A stretch of DNA of 64,000 nucleotides from Flavobacterium zepuense. GTDB taxonomy: Bacteria; Bacteroidota; Bacteroidia; Flavobacteriales; Flavobacteriaceae. Both the position numbers and the translations under genes were made by a program. The stretch lies in NCBI RefSeq assembly GCF_007097145.1, contig NZ_VJVZ01000003.1, forward strand, positions 186,001 through 250,000, written 5' to 3'. Below are positions 52,487 through 61,320 of this stretch, piece by piece. A model generated the notes under the pieces. It worked only from the letters and a program-made list of their open reading frames with translations. It had not been told where the DNA came from and searched no databases. The number at the start of each line of letters is the position of its first letter. Position 1 is the first letter of the stretch.

Positions 52487-53482
52487 TTAGGATGGCAAAT
52501 TTAAGTATCGTAATAGGAATTCGATATGCTCATTTAAATTATGAGTACTTAAACAATTTTTTTGTTCAGCTAACCTTCTATGACTCTCAAGTGTTCTAAA
52601 ATAGCCCTTTAAATTTTCAAGGTGACTTCCATAAGAGAATGCTATATCATCACAGGTATTCAACATAAAATATCCATCTTTACTTGAACCAATCCTATTA
52701 TTTCTCTTTAGAGGAGTAATAAGCCAATTTTTTATATTGCTGTCAGAATATTCGTCTTGGGATATTCCCATTTGACGTAGCTTTCTGATAATTATTTCTG
52801 TTTTCATAGGATTTCTATATGAACTTGCAGATTCATCAAGGATAGCAAGGATAGTATTTCTCAAACCCAATAAATCACGGACAAATCCATGAGTAGTATC
52901 ACTTCTATGTCCTTTAGCTAAAATCCATATTTTCTTATCACTTATTTCATTACTCTCATTAGAATCGTCATCTATAAAATCTACAACTTCATCCCTATTA
53001 GTTGAAAATAAGTGGAGTACTTTATTATCTGTAAAAATATTATTTTCAGATTCCCATGGATTTATAAACTCATTACACTTTGAAAAATAATTGTATTTAA
53101 CTGATAATATAGCCGAATGGACTGTCCTATCTATCATCTTTAAAAGTTCCAACGATGTTCTATCATAATACATTCCCAATTCTCTTCTTATTTTTTCATA
53201 TAAAAAACCTTGCAGGTTATCGAATTCTTCATTAATACTTTCATCTTCTAAATCGTCAAGACTCTCGATAACAAAGCCTTCTGTTTGATGATATATTCTA
53301 TCTGTCAGTATTAAAGCCGTATCATTAAATATTGCTTGACTATCATCAACAATTACGTTAGATATGTCAAACAAAGTATTCAAGTGTATCTGAAAATTAT
53401 TCCTATATCTCTTAATACGGTAATCATTTGTCAAGTGCACATCACTAAATGTATTTCTTGCTTCTAAAATAATATTTTCCAT
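52487..53482 (-). CDS. Unknown protein with C-terminal winged-helix-like region, 331 aa
   Basis: No family recognised. Soluble, no signal peptide. The N-terminal half is helical and acidic (VIESLDDLEDESINEEFDNL). Residues 226-275 look like a winged helix: three helices (MKTEIIIRKLRQMG, SDSNIKNWLITPLKRN) and a strand GYFML. Second gene of a two-gene unit, starting 2 bp after the methyltransferase-like gene. Clearly more AT-rich than its neighbours. Probably acquired by transfer; a role in defence or DNA/RNA binding is speculation. Confidence 0.72.
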   Translation of the reverse strand: MENIILEARNTFSDVHLTNDYRIKRYRNNFQIHLNTLFDISNVIVDDSQAIFNDTALILTDRIYHQTEGFVIESLDDLEDESINEEFDNLQGFLYEKIRRELGMYYDRTSLELLKMIDRTVHSAILSVKYNYFSKCNEFINPWESENNIFTDNKVLHLFSTNRDEVVDFIDDDSNESNEISDKKIWILAKGHRSDTTHGFVRDLLGLRNTILAILDESASSYRNPMKTEIIIRKLRQMGISQDEYSDSNIKNWLITPLKRNNRIGSSKDGYFMLNTCDDIAFSYGSHLENLKGYFRTLESHRRLAEQKNCLSTHNLNEHIEFLLRYLNLPS

Positions 53483-53484
53483 AA

Positions 53485-54075
53485 TTAAGCGACTTTAGTG
53501 ATTTTGTACATTTGTGTAGGTTTAATTTCCACATTAATATCGCATAATGTAAATACGTGATTCTGTCTATATTCATGATTTTCATCTAGAACAATTGGCT
53601 GAGATATCTGAAATTCGTAGGAGAGATTATTATGAGCAATTAATTCTTCGTAGAAAGTTACAGCATTTTTATGTTTTACCCATCTATTTTTTACACCACC
53701 AATCATTAATATTTCACCTCCGACATCTAAAAGCTGTCCAGCTCTTGAAAGAAACTGTTTTGTTTCCCCATATCCCCCTACTCCAAAATCATAGGGATTA
53801 CAGAAAATTAATTTGGTAAATGTCCTGCCTAAATCCTCAGAATTAATAAAATCGTACATAGAATCTAGGTAATGACATTGAGAATTTTCACTATATTCTT
53901 CAAGTTCTCTAAAATGCGGTAAATTGTTATTAACGGCATCAGTCAAATAACATGCCGGCAGAAACTTTTTACCAAAGCAGCCCCGACCAGCCCCAAACTC
54001 TATAGAAAACACCTGATCATTTGGAAAATTTACAAATTCTACAATTTCGTTATTAAATATATCTAATATAGCCAT
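53485..54075 (-). CDS. SAM-dependent methyltransferase-like protein
   Basis: 196-aa Rossmann-fold protein. Motif I SIEFGAGRGCFGKKFLP (E26-F-G-A-G-R-G) with YLTDA as the following acidic strand. A later FCNPYDFG (N93-P94-Y95) is in the place of the catalytic NPPY/DPPY motif but lacks one Pro. Then GQLLDVGGEILMIGG. Target unknown. The ATG at 54075 is chosen because a TATCTTTG box lies 22 bp before it. AT-rich; first gene of a two-gene cassette. Confidence 0.7.
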   Translation of the reverse strand: MAILDIFNNEIVEFVNFPNDQVFSIEFGAGRGCFGKKFLPACYLTDAVNNNLPHFRELEEYSENSQCHYLDSMYDFINSEDLGRTFTKLIFCNPYDFGVGGYGETKQFLSRAGQLLDVGGEILMIGGVKNRWVKHKNAVTFYEELIAHNNLSYEFQISQPIVLDENHEYRQNHVFTLCDINVEIKPTQMYKITKVA

Positions 54076-54096
54076 ATATATTTGCTTAGGGGTTAA

Positions 54097-54104
54097 CAAA
54101 GATA
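54097..54104 (-). promoter_or_regulatory. -7 promoter box of the AT-rich cassette
   Basis: Minus-strand TATCTTTG, exact TAnnTTTG match, 22 bp before the methyltransferase-like ATG at 54075. Confidence 0.65.
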
Positions 54105-54215
54105 TTAAAATTAAATTATTATAATTTATCAACGTGCATGTGCCGAAAACATTTCCCTAATTCTAAATAAATCCTTATTTTCGTACACTCAAATATTAAA
54201 GCAAATTATATACTA

Positions 54216-55604
54216 ATGAAATACGATATTATTGTTTTAGGCAGTGGCCCGGGCGGTTATGTAACAGCCATAAGGGCTTCTCAATTAGGTTTTAAAGTAG
54301 CCATTGTAGAAAAAGAAAGCCTTGGCGGCATATGCCTTAACTGGGGTTGCATCCCTACTAAAGCGCTTTTAAAAAGTGCCCAGGTTTTTGATTACCTTAA
54401 ACATGCATCTGATTACGGATTAACAATAAACGAGTTTGATAAGGATTTTGGCGCTGTAATTGCCCGTAGCCGTGGCGTTGCCGAGGGTATGAGCAAAGGT
54501 GTTCAGTTTCTTATGAAAAAAAATAAGATCGAGGTTATTTTTGGTACCGGTAAAGTTAAGCCGGGCAAAAAAATGGACGTAACCGATAAAGACGGTAACG
54601 TAACCGAACTTAGCGCCGATAACATTATTATTGCTACAGGTGCACGCTCACGCGAGCTGCCTAACCTGCCACAGGACGGTAAAAAAGTAATTGGCTACCG
54701 CCAGGCTATGGTGTTGCCGGAACAGCCTAAAAGTATGATCGTTGTAGGCTCAGGCGCTATTGGCGTAGAGTTTGCACATTTTTACAACTCTATGGGTACG
54801 CAGGTAACTATTGTTGAGTTTATGCCTAACGTGGTACCGGTAGAAGACGAAGATATCTCGAAACAATTTGAGCGTTCGCTTAAAAAATCGGGTATTACGG
54901 TTATGACCAATGCTTCGGTTGAAAAAGTTGACACCAGCGGCAATGGCGTTAAAGCTACCGTTAAAACGGCTAAAGGCGAAGAGATCATCGAAGCTGATAT
55001 CGTTCTTTCTGCTGTGGGTATCAAATCGAACATCGAAAATATTGGATTGGAAGAAGTGGGTATCGCTACCGACAGGGATAAGATACTTGTAAATTCGTAC
55101 TACCAAACGAACATACCGGGTTACTACGCTATTGGCGATGTGGTTCCGGGCCAGGCGCTTGCACACGTTGCTTCGGCCGAGGGTATCCTTTGTGTAGAAA
55201 AACTTGCAGGCCTTCATGTAGAGCCGCTTGATTACGGTAACATACCGGGCTGTACGTATGCTACTCCGGAAATTGCTTCGGTAGGCCTTACTGAGAAAGC
55301 TGCTAAAGAAAAAGGTTACGAAATTAAAGTGGGTAAATTCCCTTTCAGTGCATCGGGTAAAGCAAAAGCATCGGGTAATTCTGATGGTTTTGTAAAAGTT
55401 ATCTTTGATGCTAAATACGGCGAATGGTTAGGCTGCCACATGATTGGCGCCGGCGTTACCGATATGATTGCCGAGGCTGTTGTTGCCCGCAGGTTAGAGA
55501 CTACCGGCCACGAGATCATTAAGTCGGTTCACCCTCACCCTACCATGAGCGAGGCCATTATGGAAGCTGCTGCTGCCGCTTATGATGAAGTGATTCACAT
55601 CTAA
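54216..55604 (+). CDS. lpdA: Dihydrolipoyl dehydrogenase (E3)
   Basis: 462-aa flavoprotein that reoxidises dihydrolipoamide of 2-oxoacid dehydrogenase complexes. FAD motif GSGPGGYVTA, redox disulfide Cys40/Cys45 in GGICLNWGCIPTKA, NAD motif VVGSGAIGVEF, and the C-terminal His-Glu dyad in HPHPTMSEAIMEAA. It can serve the E1 gene at the left edge. A terminator follows. Confidence 0.97.
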   Translation: MKYDIIVLGSGPGGYVTAIRASQLGFKVAIVEKESLGGICLNWGCIPTKALLKSAQVFDYLKHASDYGLTINEFDKDFGAVIARSRGVAEGMSKGVQFLMKKNKIEVIFGTGKVKPGKKMDVTDKDGNVTELSADNIIIATGARSRELPNLPQDGKKVIGYRQAMVLPEQPKSMIVVGSGAIGVEFAHFYNSMGTQVTIVEFMPNVVPVEDEDISKQFERSLKKSGITVMTNASVEKVDTSGNGVKATVKTAKGEEIIEADIVLSAVGIKSNIENIGLEEVGIATDRDKILVNSYYQTNIPGYYAIGDVVPGQALAHVASAEGILCVEKLAGLHVEPLDYGNIPGCTYATPEIASVGLTEKAAKEKGYEIKVGKFPFSASGKAKASGNSDGFVKVIFDAKYGEWLGCHMIGAGVTDMIAEAVVARRLETTGHEIIKSVHPHPTMSEAIMEAAAAAYDEVIHI

Positions 55605-55639
55605 GATTTCAGAATTTAGATTCTGACTCAAACATACAG

Positions 55640-55669
55640 ATCCGTCCAAGCAATTTGGGCGGATTTTTT
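55640..55669 (+). terminator. lpdA terminator
   Basis: Stem ATCCGTCCAA / TTGGGCGGAT with one G-U pair and a short loop, followed by TTTTTTT. Confidence 0.8.
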
Positions 55670-55736
55670 TATATAGGTAATTCACAAATAAAAATCCTAC
55701 ATTTTCGTTATGGTAATAACCAACCAAGTACCATAA

Positions 55737-56609
55737 ATGAAATTAACGCTACAATACTTTGTAATCTTATTTATGTGCTGCAATAGCCTCTTTGCGCAAA
55801 CATCGGCCATAATTAAAGACAAAACCACTAATCAGCCTGTACCCTATGTAAACATTTGGGTTGATGGTAAAAACATTGGAACTACTGCAAATGAAAACGG
55901 CAGCTTTAACCTCCCTGCCCTTGCCGATGATGCTATGCTGGTCTTATCTGCCATTGGATACGAAACGCTTCAGGTTAGTGCCTTAAACCTGCCACAGTAT
56001 ATATTGCTGTCGCCGGCTGCAATAGAGCTTCAGGAAGTGGTTATTGGCAAAAAAAATAATATAGAGGCATGCACCGGCAAGTTTAGCCAAGCTGATATAT
56101 ACCGCTATTTTGCCTGTTGAGAACGCCCCTGGATGATAGCCAAGCTGTTTAAATATGAAGATTCATATGAGAAAACACCCTATTTAAAAACCATACGTTT
56201 TGCCACACGAAACGAAATACGCAATGCTGTTTTAAACATAAGGCTATACACGCCTGATGCCGAAGGGAAACCCGGAGCTGTTTTATACAGCCAGAATATT
56301 TTATGCACTGCAAAAAAAGGTGCAGGCATTACCGAAGCCGACCTTTCTAAACTTAACATTGCAATGCCAAAGGAGGGCTTGTATGTTGTTTTTGAATGGC
56401 TTATAATTGGTAAGAACGTACACAAATTTAATTTTAAAGCCGATGTTAACAAGCCCGGCAAAATAGAAAAGAGAATTGCCTATGAGCCTGCCATTGGTAT
56501 GGTATACGATAATAAAGCCCCAGCTATATACGGGTATTCATCCGGCAATTGGGCCGATACTAAAATTGAGATCACTACCATTGCTGCTGAACTGGTTTTG
56601 AGTAATTAA
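55737..56609 (+). pseudogene. CarboxypepD-like secreted protein interrupted by in-frame TGA
   Basis: One reading frame spans 55737-56609 with a single TGA at 56118-56120. The first part (127 aa) has a signal peptide ending LFAQ and a CarboxypepD_reg-like domain (TTNQPVPYVNIWVDGKNIG; NENGSFNLP). The second continues in frame (ERPWMIAKLFKYEDSYEKTPYLKTIRFATRNEI) with no start of its own until 56133. The joint would read AC-stop-ERPWMIAKLF. A single G-to-T change from GGA would explain it. Disrupted gene, read-through or sequencing error cannot be distinguished. Confidence 0.78.
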
Positions 56610-56696
56610 ATCACTAAACACTTCCCATATTAATGTTATAGCGCATACGTTGCCCATAACTTTAGCGTAACTTTAGTTTTACAAAACCAAAGCATT

Positions 56697-56981
56697 ATGA
56701 GTAAACTAAAGAAAAAAGCTAAAAAAGGCAGCAAGAAAAAGAACAAGCTGGGGGTAAAAAACTCGCTTGTAAATAATATAAACGCCCGCAAGCGCAAGGG
56801 TAAAGCGCGTTCTAAGAAAAAGTCGAAAATATCCGACAAAGCCTACGACAAAATGCAGGACAACTGGGGCAAGAAGAAGAAAAAGAAGTCGGGTAAAAAG
56901 AAAACTGCCAAGAAAAAAGCAGGTAAAAAATCCGGCAAAAAAGGCGGTAAGAAGAAATCTAAATCAAAGAAAAAGAAATAG
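56697..56981 (+). CDS. Very lysine-rich small basic protein, 94 aa
   Basis: Nearly half of the residues are Lys, Arg excluded, in low-complexity runs (SGKKKTAKKKAGKKSGKKGG). A 30-residue island VKNSLVNNINARKRKGKARS and SDKAYDKMQDNWG are less repetitive. It resembles histone-H1/Hc1-like nucleoid proteins, which bind nucleic acid without sequence preference; that is inference. The protein is presumably disordered. Confidence 0.65.
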   Translation: MSKLKKKAKKGSKKKNKLGVKNSLVNNINARKRKGKARSKKKSKISDKAYDKMQDNWGKKKKKKSGKKKTAKKKAGKKSGKKGGKKKSKSKKKK

Positions 56982-56982
56982 T

Positions 56983-57010
56983 AAAAGATCACCATTCCTG
57001 GTGATCTTTT
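56983..57010. terminator. Convergent terminator before cysteine desulfurase
   Basis: Perfect 11-bp stem AAAAGATCACC / GGTGATCTTTT, 6-base loop; serves both convergent genes. Confidence 0.9.
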
Positions 57011-57013
57011 ACG

Positions 57014-58156
57014 CTACACAGTCTTTAAAGCCGCAATAAGCAGATCGATATCTTCATTAGTATTGTAATGGCTGAACGATATACGAAGCGACGGTTTTTT
57101 AATATCGGCTTCGGGTAAAATTTCTTTCAACACGTGCGATGGCTTAATGCTCCCGCTCTGGCAGGCACTCCCGCGCGATACTGCGATGCCCTGCATATCA
57201 AGGTGAAACAATATCATGGCGGTTTTATCTTCCGGCAAAGGCAGTAAAACGTTGGTTATATTGTAAAAAAGTTCGCTGCCGTTACCATCTTCGGGTAAAC
57301 CATTTACTTTAAATCCGGTAAAGTGTATGCTCAGTTGCTCTAACAAATAGCTTTTAATGGCTGATATGTGCTCCCTCTCAGTTTCAAGGTTTTGGTACGA
57401 TAATTCTAAAGCCTTTGCCATACCGGCAATCTGGTGGATCGCTTCGGTACCGCCACGCAGGCCTTTTTCCTGTTCACCGCCATAAATCATCGGCTTTAAG
57501 CCGATATTTTTTCTTATATAAATAAACCCGACACCCTTAGGCCCGTGAAATTTATGGGCGCTTGCCACTAAAAAATCTACCGGAAGGTTTTGAAGGTCAA
57601 ACTCCGTTTTACCTATAGATTGTACTGTATCGGTATGAAAAAGCGCCTTGTACTGTCGGCATAAGCTACCTGTTTTTAGCAAGTCTAAAACCACCCCCGT
57701 TTCGTTATTAACATGGATAAGGCTTACCAGTGTAGGGATATTTTCGGCAAGCAGGGCTTCAAGCTGTGTAAGATCGGGCTGGCCTCCGGGTAACAGGTCA
57801 AGATAGGTTACATTAATGCCAAATTCGGCTGCAACTTCGGGCACGCTGTTTAAAACCGAATGGTGCTCTACCCTGCTGGTAATAATGCGCTGCACGCCTA
57901 AATCTCTAACCGCACCACGAATTACAAGATTATTAGACTCTGTACCGCCCGACGTGAAAATAATTTCGCGTGCTTCGGCGTTTATAAGGTGGGCAATGGT
58001 TTTGCGTGACGTTTCCAGCACTACTTTTGCGCTTCGGCCATAGCTGTGCGTGCTCGATGGGTTACCGTATACATCGGCCATAACCTGCACCATTGCCGCG
58101 ATAACATCGGGGTGCATAGCTGTGGTAGAGGCGTTGTCTAAATAAGCTTTTTTCAT
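57014..58156 (-). CDS. Cysteine desulfurase (IscS/NifS-like)
   Basis: 380-aa PLP enzyme that takes sulfur from cysteine for Fe-S clusters or tRNA thiolation. PLP-Lys is in FLVASAHKFHGPKGVGFIY, with SGGTESNN upstream and the catalytic Cys loop SRGSACQSGSIKPSHVLKE near the end. The ATG at 58156 (MKKAYLDNASTT) is preferred; in-frame sequence before it lacks an ATG. It stands alone here, without isc or suf partners. Confidence 0.93.
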   Translation of the reverse strand: MKKAYLDNASTTAMHPDVIAAMVQVMADVYGNPSSTHSYGRSAKVVLETSRKTIAHLINAEAREIIFTSGGTESNNLVIRGAVRDLGVQRIITSRVEHHSVLNSVPEVAAEFGINVTYLDLLPGGQPDLTQLEALLAENIPTLVSLIHVNNETGVVLDLLKTGSLCRQYKALFHTDTVQSIGKTEFDLQNLPVDFLVASAHKFHGPKGVGFIYIRKNIGLKPMIYGGEQEKGLRGGTEAIHQIAGMAKALELSYQNLETEREHISAIKSYLLEQLSIHFTGFKVNGLPEDGNGSELFYNITNVLLPLPEDKTAMILFHLDMQGIAVSRGSACQSGSIKPSHVLKEILPEADIKKPSLRISFSHYNTNEDIDLLIAALKTV

Positions 58157-58161
58157 TGAGG

Positions 58162-58169
58162 CAAAATTA
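58162..58169 (-). promoter_or_regulatory. Possible -7 box of the cysteine desulfurase gene
   Basis: Minus-strand TAATTTTG fits TAnnTTTG but lies only 5 bp from the ATG, implying an almost leaderless mRNA. Confidence 0.4.
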
Positions 58170-58241
58170 CTCAAAAATGTATTGCCAAACTATTTTTGGG
58201 CGCGCTGTGGCAAAAGCTTTCATGAACCAACTAAAAAATAG

Positions 58242-58249
58242 TATTTTTG
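58242..58249 (+). promoter_or_regulatory. -7 promoter box of the lipoprotein gene at 58267
   Basis: TATTTTTG, exact TAnnTTTG match, 17 bp before the ATG. Confidence 0.65.
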
Positions 58250-58266
58250 TTTAAAATTATGCACTT

Positions 58267-59244
58267 ATGAAAAAGATTTTTGGCTTTGTACTTGCCATTA
58301 TAGCATTAAGCACCCTTTCGGGCTGTGATGATGGCGAAATGAGCTTTAAAACATTCGATTTTGATAACGACCAAAACCCTACGGCCTGCGGCGATGATGT
58401 GCTTTATAAAATTGTAGGCACCGAGGTTTTAATCCTGCAATTTGACCGTAACACCCTCCTGCCCAATGTAGAAACCAACGGCACACCACGCGTAGTTACC
58501 TTTAGCGGCTCTACAAACAGCATTACCTACAGGAATTACAGCGGCGAAGTAGCCAACGATGTTATATGTACCCAGTTTGCCCCCTCTACCCCTGTTGTAA
58601 TTGACCAATGGGAAGGCCAGGGAACCATATCGGTTTTAACAACCCGGATAACCAGTGGCGGTGTTGTGAGCTTTCAGCATACCATTAGGCTTACTGATGT
58701 TACTTTTACTAAAGACGGCGAAGAGATACGCATACAGGATAATGCATTTGGAAGCGTAACCACTACCCGCGGCTTTGATTTTGATTTTGAAGATGAGGAT
58801 ACGGGCAACCCTGTGCAAACCCAAAACTGCGACGGCAGGGTATTTACTGCAAAAGCAGATGAAGCATTAGTATTAGAGTTTCCGTCAGCAGCATTTTCTA
58901 CAACCGTAGGTACAGCTACAATTAATATTGAAGATAATCTTGACATTTACGATATTAACCTAAGGGTATTTAGCGGTACTATTGCCAACCCAAACAACCC
59001 GCAAAACACGCGTATATGCAACCCGAGTATAGATGCGCCGGAGCAAACGCAACGCTGGCAGGCACAGGATGGCACCATAAGGATTGTTACTACCCTAAGC
59101 GGCGGTTTTTATAATTACGACATTTATTTAGTAAATGCCATATTTTACAACCAGGCAACGGGTAGCTTAGAGAATTTTCAACCGGATGACAATACTACCG
59201 AACCGGGTGTGTATTACTTTGGGCAATATTCGGTAGCGCAATAA
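58267..59244 (+). CDS. Flavobacterial lipoprotein with duplicated beta domain, 325 aa
   Basis: Lipoprotein signal with Cys at LSGCDDG (residue 20). Two halves resemble each other: both have a TxCGDDVLYKIVGTEVLILQF / TQNCDGRVFTAKADEALVLEF opening, a strand-rich middle and a ICTQFAPSTPVVIDQWEGQGTISVLTT / ICNPSIDAPEQTQRWQAQDGTIRIVTT ending. So the protein is a tandem of two related domains of about 140 residues. Function unknown; probably an envelope or surface protein. A terminator follows. Confidence 0.78.
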   Translation: MKKIFGFVLAIIALSTLSGCDDGEMSFKTFDFDNDQNPTACGDDVLYKIVGTEVLILQFDRNTLLPNVETNGTPRVVTFSGSTNSITYRNYSGEVANDVICTQFAPSTPVVIDQWEGQGTISVLTTRITSGGVVSFQHTIRLTDVTFTKDGEEIRIQDNAFGSVTTTRGFDFDFEDEDTGNPVQTQNCDGRVFTAKADEALVLEFPSAAFSTTVGTATINIEDNLDIYDINLRVFSGTIANPNNPQNTRICNPSIDAPEQTQRWQAQDGTIRIVTTLSGGFYNYDIYLVNAIFYNQATGSLENFQPDDNTTEPGVYYFGQYSVAQ

Positions 59245-59262
59245 CCAAATATATAAATATAC

Positions 59263-59298
59263 AAAAGCCTGAAAATTACTGCTAATTTTCAGGCTTTT
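59263..59298 (+). terminator. Strong terminator with 16-bp stem
   Basis: AAAAGCCTGAAAATTA / TAATTTTCAGGCTTTT, perfect 16-bp stem and CTGC loop. Confidence 0.9.
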
Positions 59299-59324
59299 GG
59301 TTATAAACAGGCTAACAAAGAGTT

Positions 59325-60767
59325 GTGGAAAAATTAGAAAATGAAGCTGTAAAATGGACTGTTTGCGATGAATGCAAAGGTGTAGGCACAAAACGCCGTA
59401 AACTCAGCAAAAAAGTGCGGCTTAACTACCAGATAGCGCTCGATCTGTTTGAAAAATCAAATGCCGAAGGTACAGCTCCCGTGCGGCCTAAAGGCTCTTC
59501 TTATGTCTGCCCTAATTGCGGCGGATCGGGGCTTGTAACAACCACCTCTAACACGCTACCTTATAACGAAAATTATCCGCACGTTGCCATTATTGGTGGC
59601 GGCATTGGCGGTGTAGCACTAGCTGTGGCCTGCCTGCACCGTGGCATACCCTTTACCCTTTACGAGCGCGATAGCAATTTTAATGCCCGTTCGCAGGGCT
59701 ACGGGCTAACCTTGCAACAAGCCAGTAAAGCAATACAAGGCCTGGGCATTTTTACTTTAAACGATGGTGTGGTTTCTACAAGGCATGTGGTTCATACTAC
59801 CGATGGGACTATTATTGGCGAATGGGGCAACCGTAAATGGATACAGGAGGAGGCTAAAGGCCCCGCCAAACGGTCTAACATACATATTGCGCGGCAGGCA
59901 TTGCGGGCGGCTCTGTTGAAGCAGTTGGGCGGGCACGACAAGATACTATGGAACCATCAGCTAACTGATTATAAAGCGGTTGATGGCGGCGGCATTCAGC
60001 TTAGCTTTAGTGTAAATGGCGAAGTAGTAAATGCTAAAGCCGACCTTGTTGTTGGAGCAGATGGCATCCGTAGTTCGGTAAGGAGGCTCCTTATAGGTGA
60101 AGACGCTGCACCGTTGCGCTACCTCGACTGCATTGTTATACTGGGTATTTGCCCGTTAAGCGCGCTTAAGGGTATCGAAAGTCCGCTATTGGATTCCGCC
60201 ACGGTATTTCAAACCGCAAACGGCAACGAGCGTATTTATATGATGCCCTATACGGCCGATGCTATAATGTGGCAACTCAGTTTCCCCATGTCCGAAGAGG
60301 ATGCTAAGGCGCTAAGTGCTTTGGGGCAACAAGCCCTTAAAGAAGAGGCGTGTAAAAGAACCCAATGGCACCACCCTATCCCACAGATAATGGCTGCCAC
60401 GCCACAGGCTAATATATCCGGTTACCCGGTGTACGACAGGGAAATGCTCACGGCAAATTTACTGGCAAACGCCGGTAGTGCCACCTTAATAGGCGATGCC
60501 GCCCACCCCATGAGTCCGTTTAAAGGCCAGGGAGCCAACCAGGCGCTGCTGGATGCCATTGCACTGGCACGCGCTATCTCTAAAGAATGCAGAACCCCGC
60601 AATGGAAAGAAAACGGGCTAAGAGCCACTGTACTGACCGAATTTGAAGCAGCTATGTTAGAGCGCAGTGCTGTTAAAGTAAAAGATTCGGCGGCTGCGGC
60701 ACAGTTCCTTCATTCAGAAATTGTGCTGCATGAAAGTAATTCGCCAAGGGGCAGGTGTGGGAAGTAG
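59325..60767 (+). CDS. FAD-dependent monooxygenase fused to a CxxCxGxG zinc-finger-like N-terminus
   Basis: 480 aa. Residues 1-75 hold two DnaJ-type motifs, CDECKGVG (Cys14, Cys17) and CPNCGGSG (Cys62, Cys65), likely one zinc site. A flavin monooxygenase of the PHBH/Rossmann type follows: GGGIGG at residues 91-96, VVGADGIRSSVR, and the FAD GD motif GDAAHPMSPFKGQGANQALLD. Aromatic hydroxylase-like activity on an unknown substrate. The start is GTG at 59325; no ATG in frame nearby. Confidence 0.85.
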   Translation: MEKLENEAVKWTVCDECKGVGTKRRKLSKKVRLNYQIALDLFEKSNAEGTAPVRPKGSSYVCPNCGGSGLVTTTSNTLPYNENYPHVAIIGGGIGGVALAVACLHRGIPFTLYERDSNFNARSQGYGLTLQQASKAIQGLGIFTLNDGVVSTRHVVHTTDGTIIGEWGNRKWIQEEAKGPAKRSNIHIARQALRAALLKQLGGHDKILWNHQLTDYKAVDGGGIQLSFSVNGEVVNAKADLVVGADGIRSSVRRLLIGEDAAPLRYLDCIVILGICPLSALKGIESPLLDSATVFQTANGNERIYMMPYTADAIMWQLSFPMSEEDAKALSALGQQALKEEACKRTQWHHPIPQIMAATPQANISGYPVYDREMLTANLLANAGSATLIGDAAHPMSPFKGQGANQALLDAIALARAISKECRTPQWKENGLRATVLTEFEAAMLERSAVKVKDSAAAAQFLHSEIVLHESNSPRGRCGK

Positions 60768-60819
60768 GCATATTGCCGATTTCAAACTATAGAATTTAAA
60801 ATTATGGTTTCTACTGATT

Positions 60820-61305
60820 TTAAAAGCTTAACTCTGAAAAATTACCTTGCCTAATGGCATTTACAAAATCATCATAGGTGTTAATTGTAGGACCTGATAA
60901 GTAATATACATGAAGTAATGTAACTTTATTATCTATAATTTCAGAAAATGCGAAATAAGTTCCTAAAGACCTTCCGCCCTGTCTGTACACCACGCTGCAA
61001 TAGTTAGCATTGCGAACTGTAAATAATAATTGTCTCGGAGGTAAATGAGCATTGCTCACAACATCAGTTTCCCTAAATTTTTTACCGGGGTTTGCAATTC
61101 TAAAATTGCTATACCTCTTTTTTAGTGCTTTTTTTAGAACTTTTGGAATTGATGACTTTTTATAGAAGGTTAAAATATAGCCGTGGTTTGGCCGCGGAGT
61201 ATAGTTGTAAATAATTAATTTTTCTAAAGCCGGTAAAGAGTCTAAATTCTTTTTTTTCTGTGCAAAAAGTGCTGTAGATATAAAGAAAAGGAATAAGTAT
61301 TTCAT
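60820..61305 (-). CDS. Hypothetical exported protein, 161 aa
   Basis: Signal peptide MKYLFLFFISTALFAQ and a mature domain of unknown type, basic in the first half. No motif recognised. The upstream neighbour 15 bp away, also minus strand, is an HEFGH protein, so the two may be co-transcribed. Moderately AT-rich. Confidence 0.68.
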   Translation of the reverse strand: MKYLFLFFISTALFAQKKKNLDSLPALEKLIIYNYTPRPNHGYILTFYKKSSIPKVLKKALKKRYSNFRIANPGKKFRETDVVSNAHLPPRQLLFTVRNANYCSVVYRQGGRSLGTYFAFSEIIDNKVTLLHVYYLSGPTINTYDDFVNAIRQGNFSELSF

Positions 61306-61320
61306 ACTTGGCTTAGTATT

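Noticed and set aside
56118-56120. TGA as selenocysteine
   Set aside because: No selenocysteine machinery is in view and I see no SECIS-like hairpin just after the codon. The neighbouring sequence fits a lost GGA glycine codon better.
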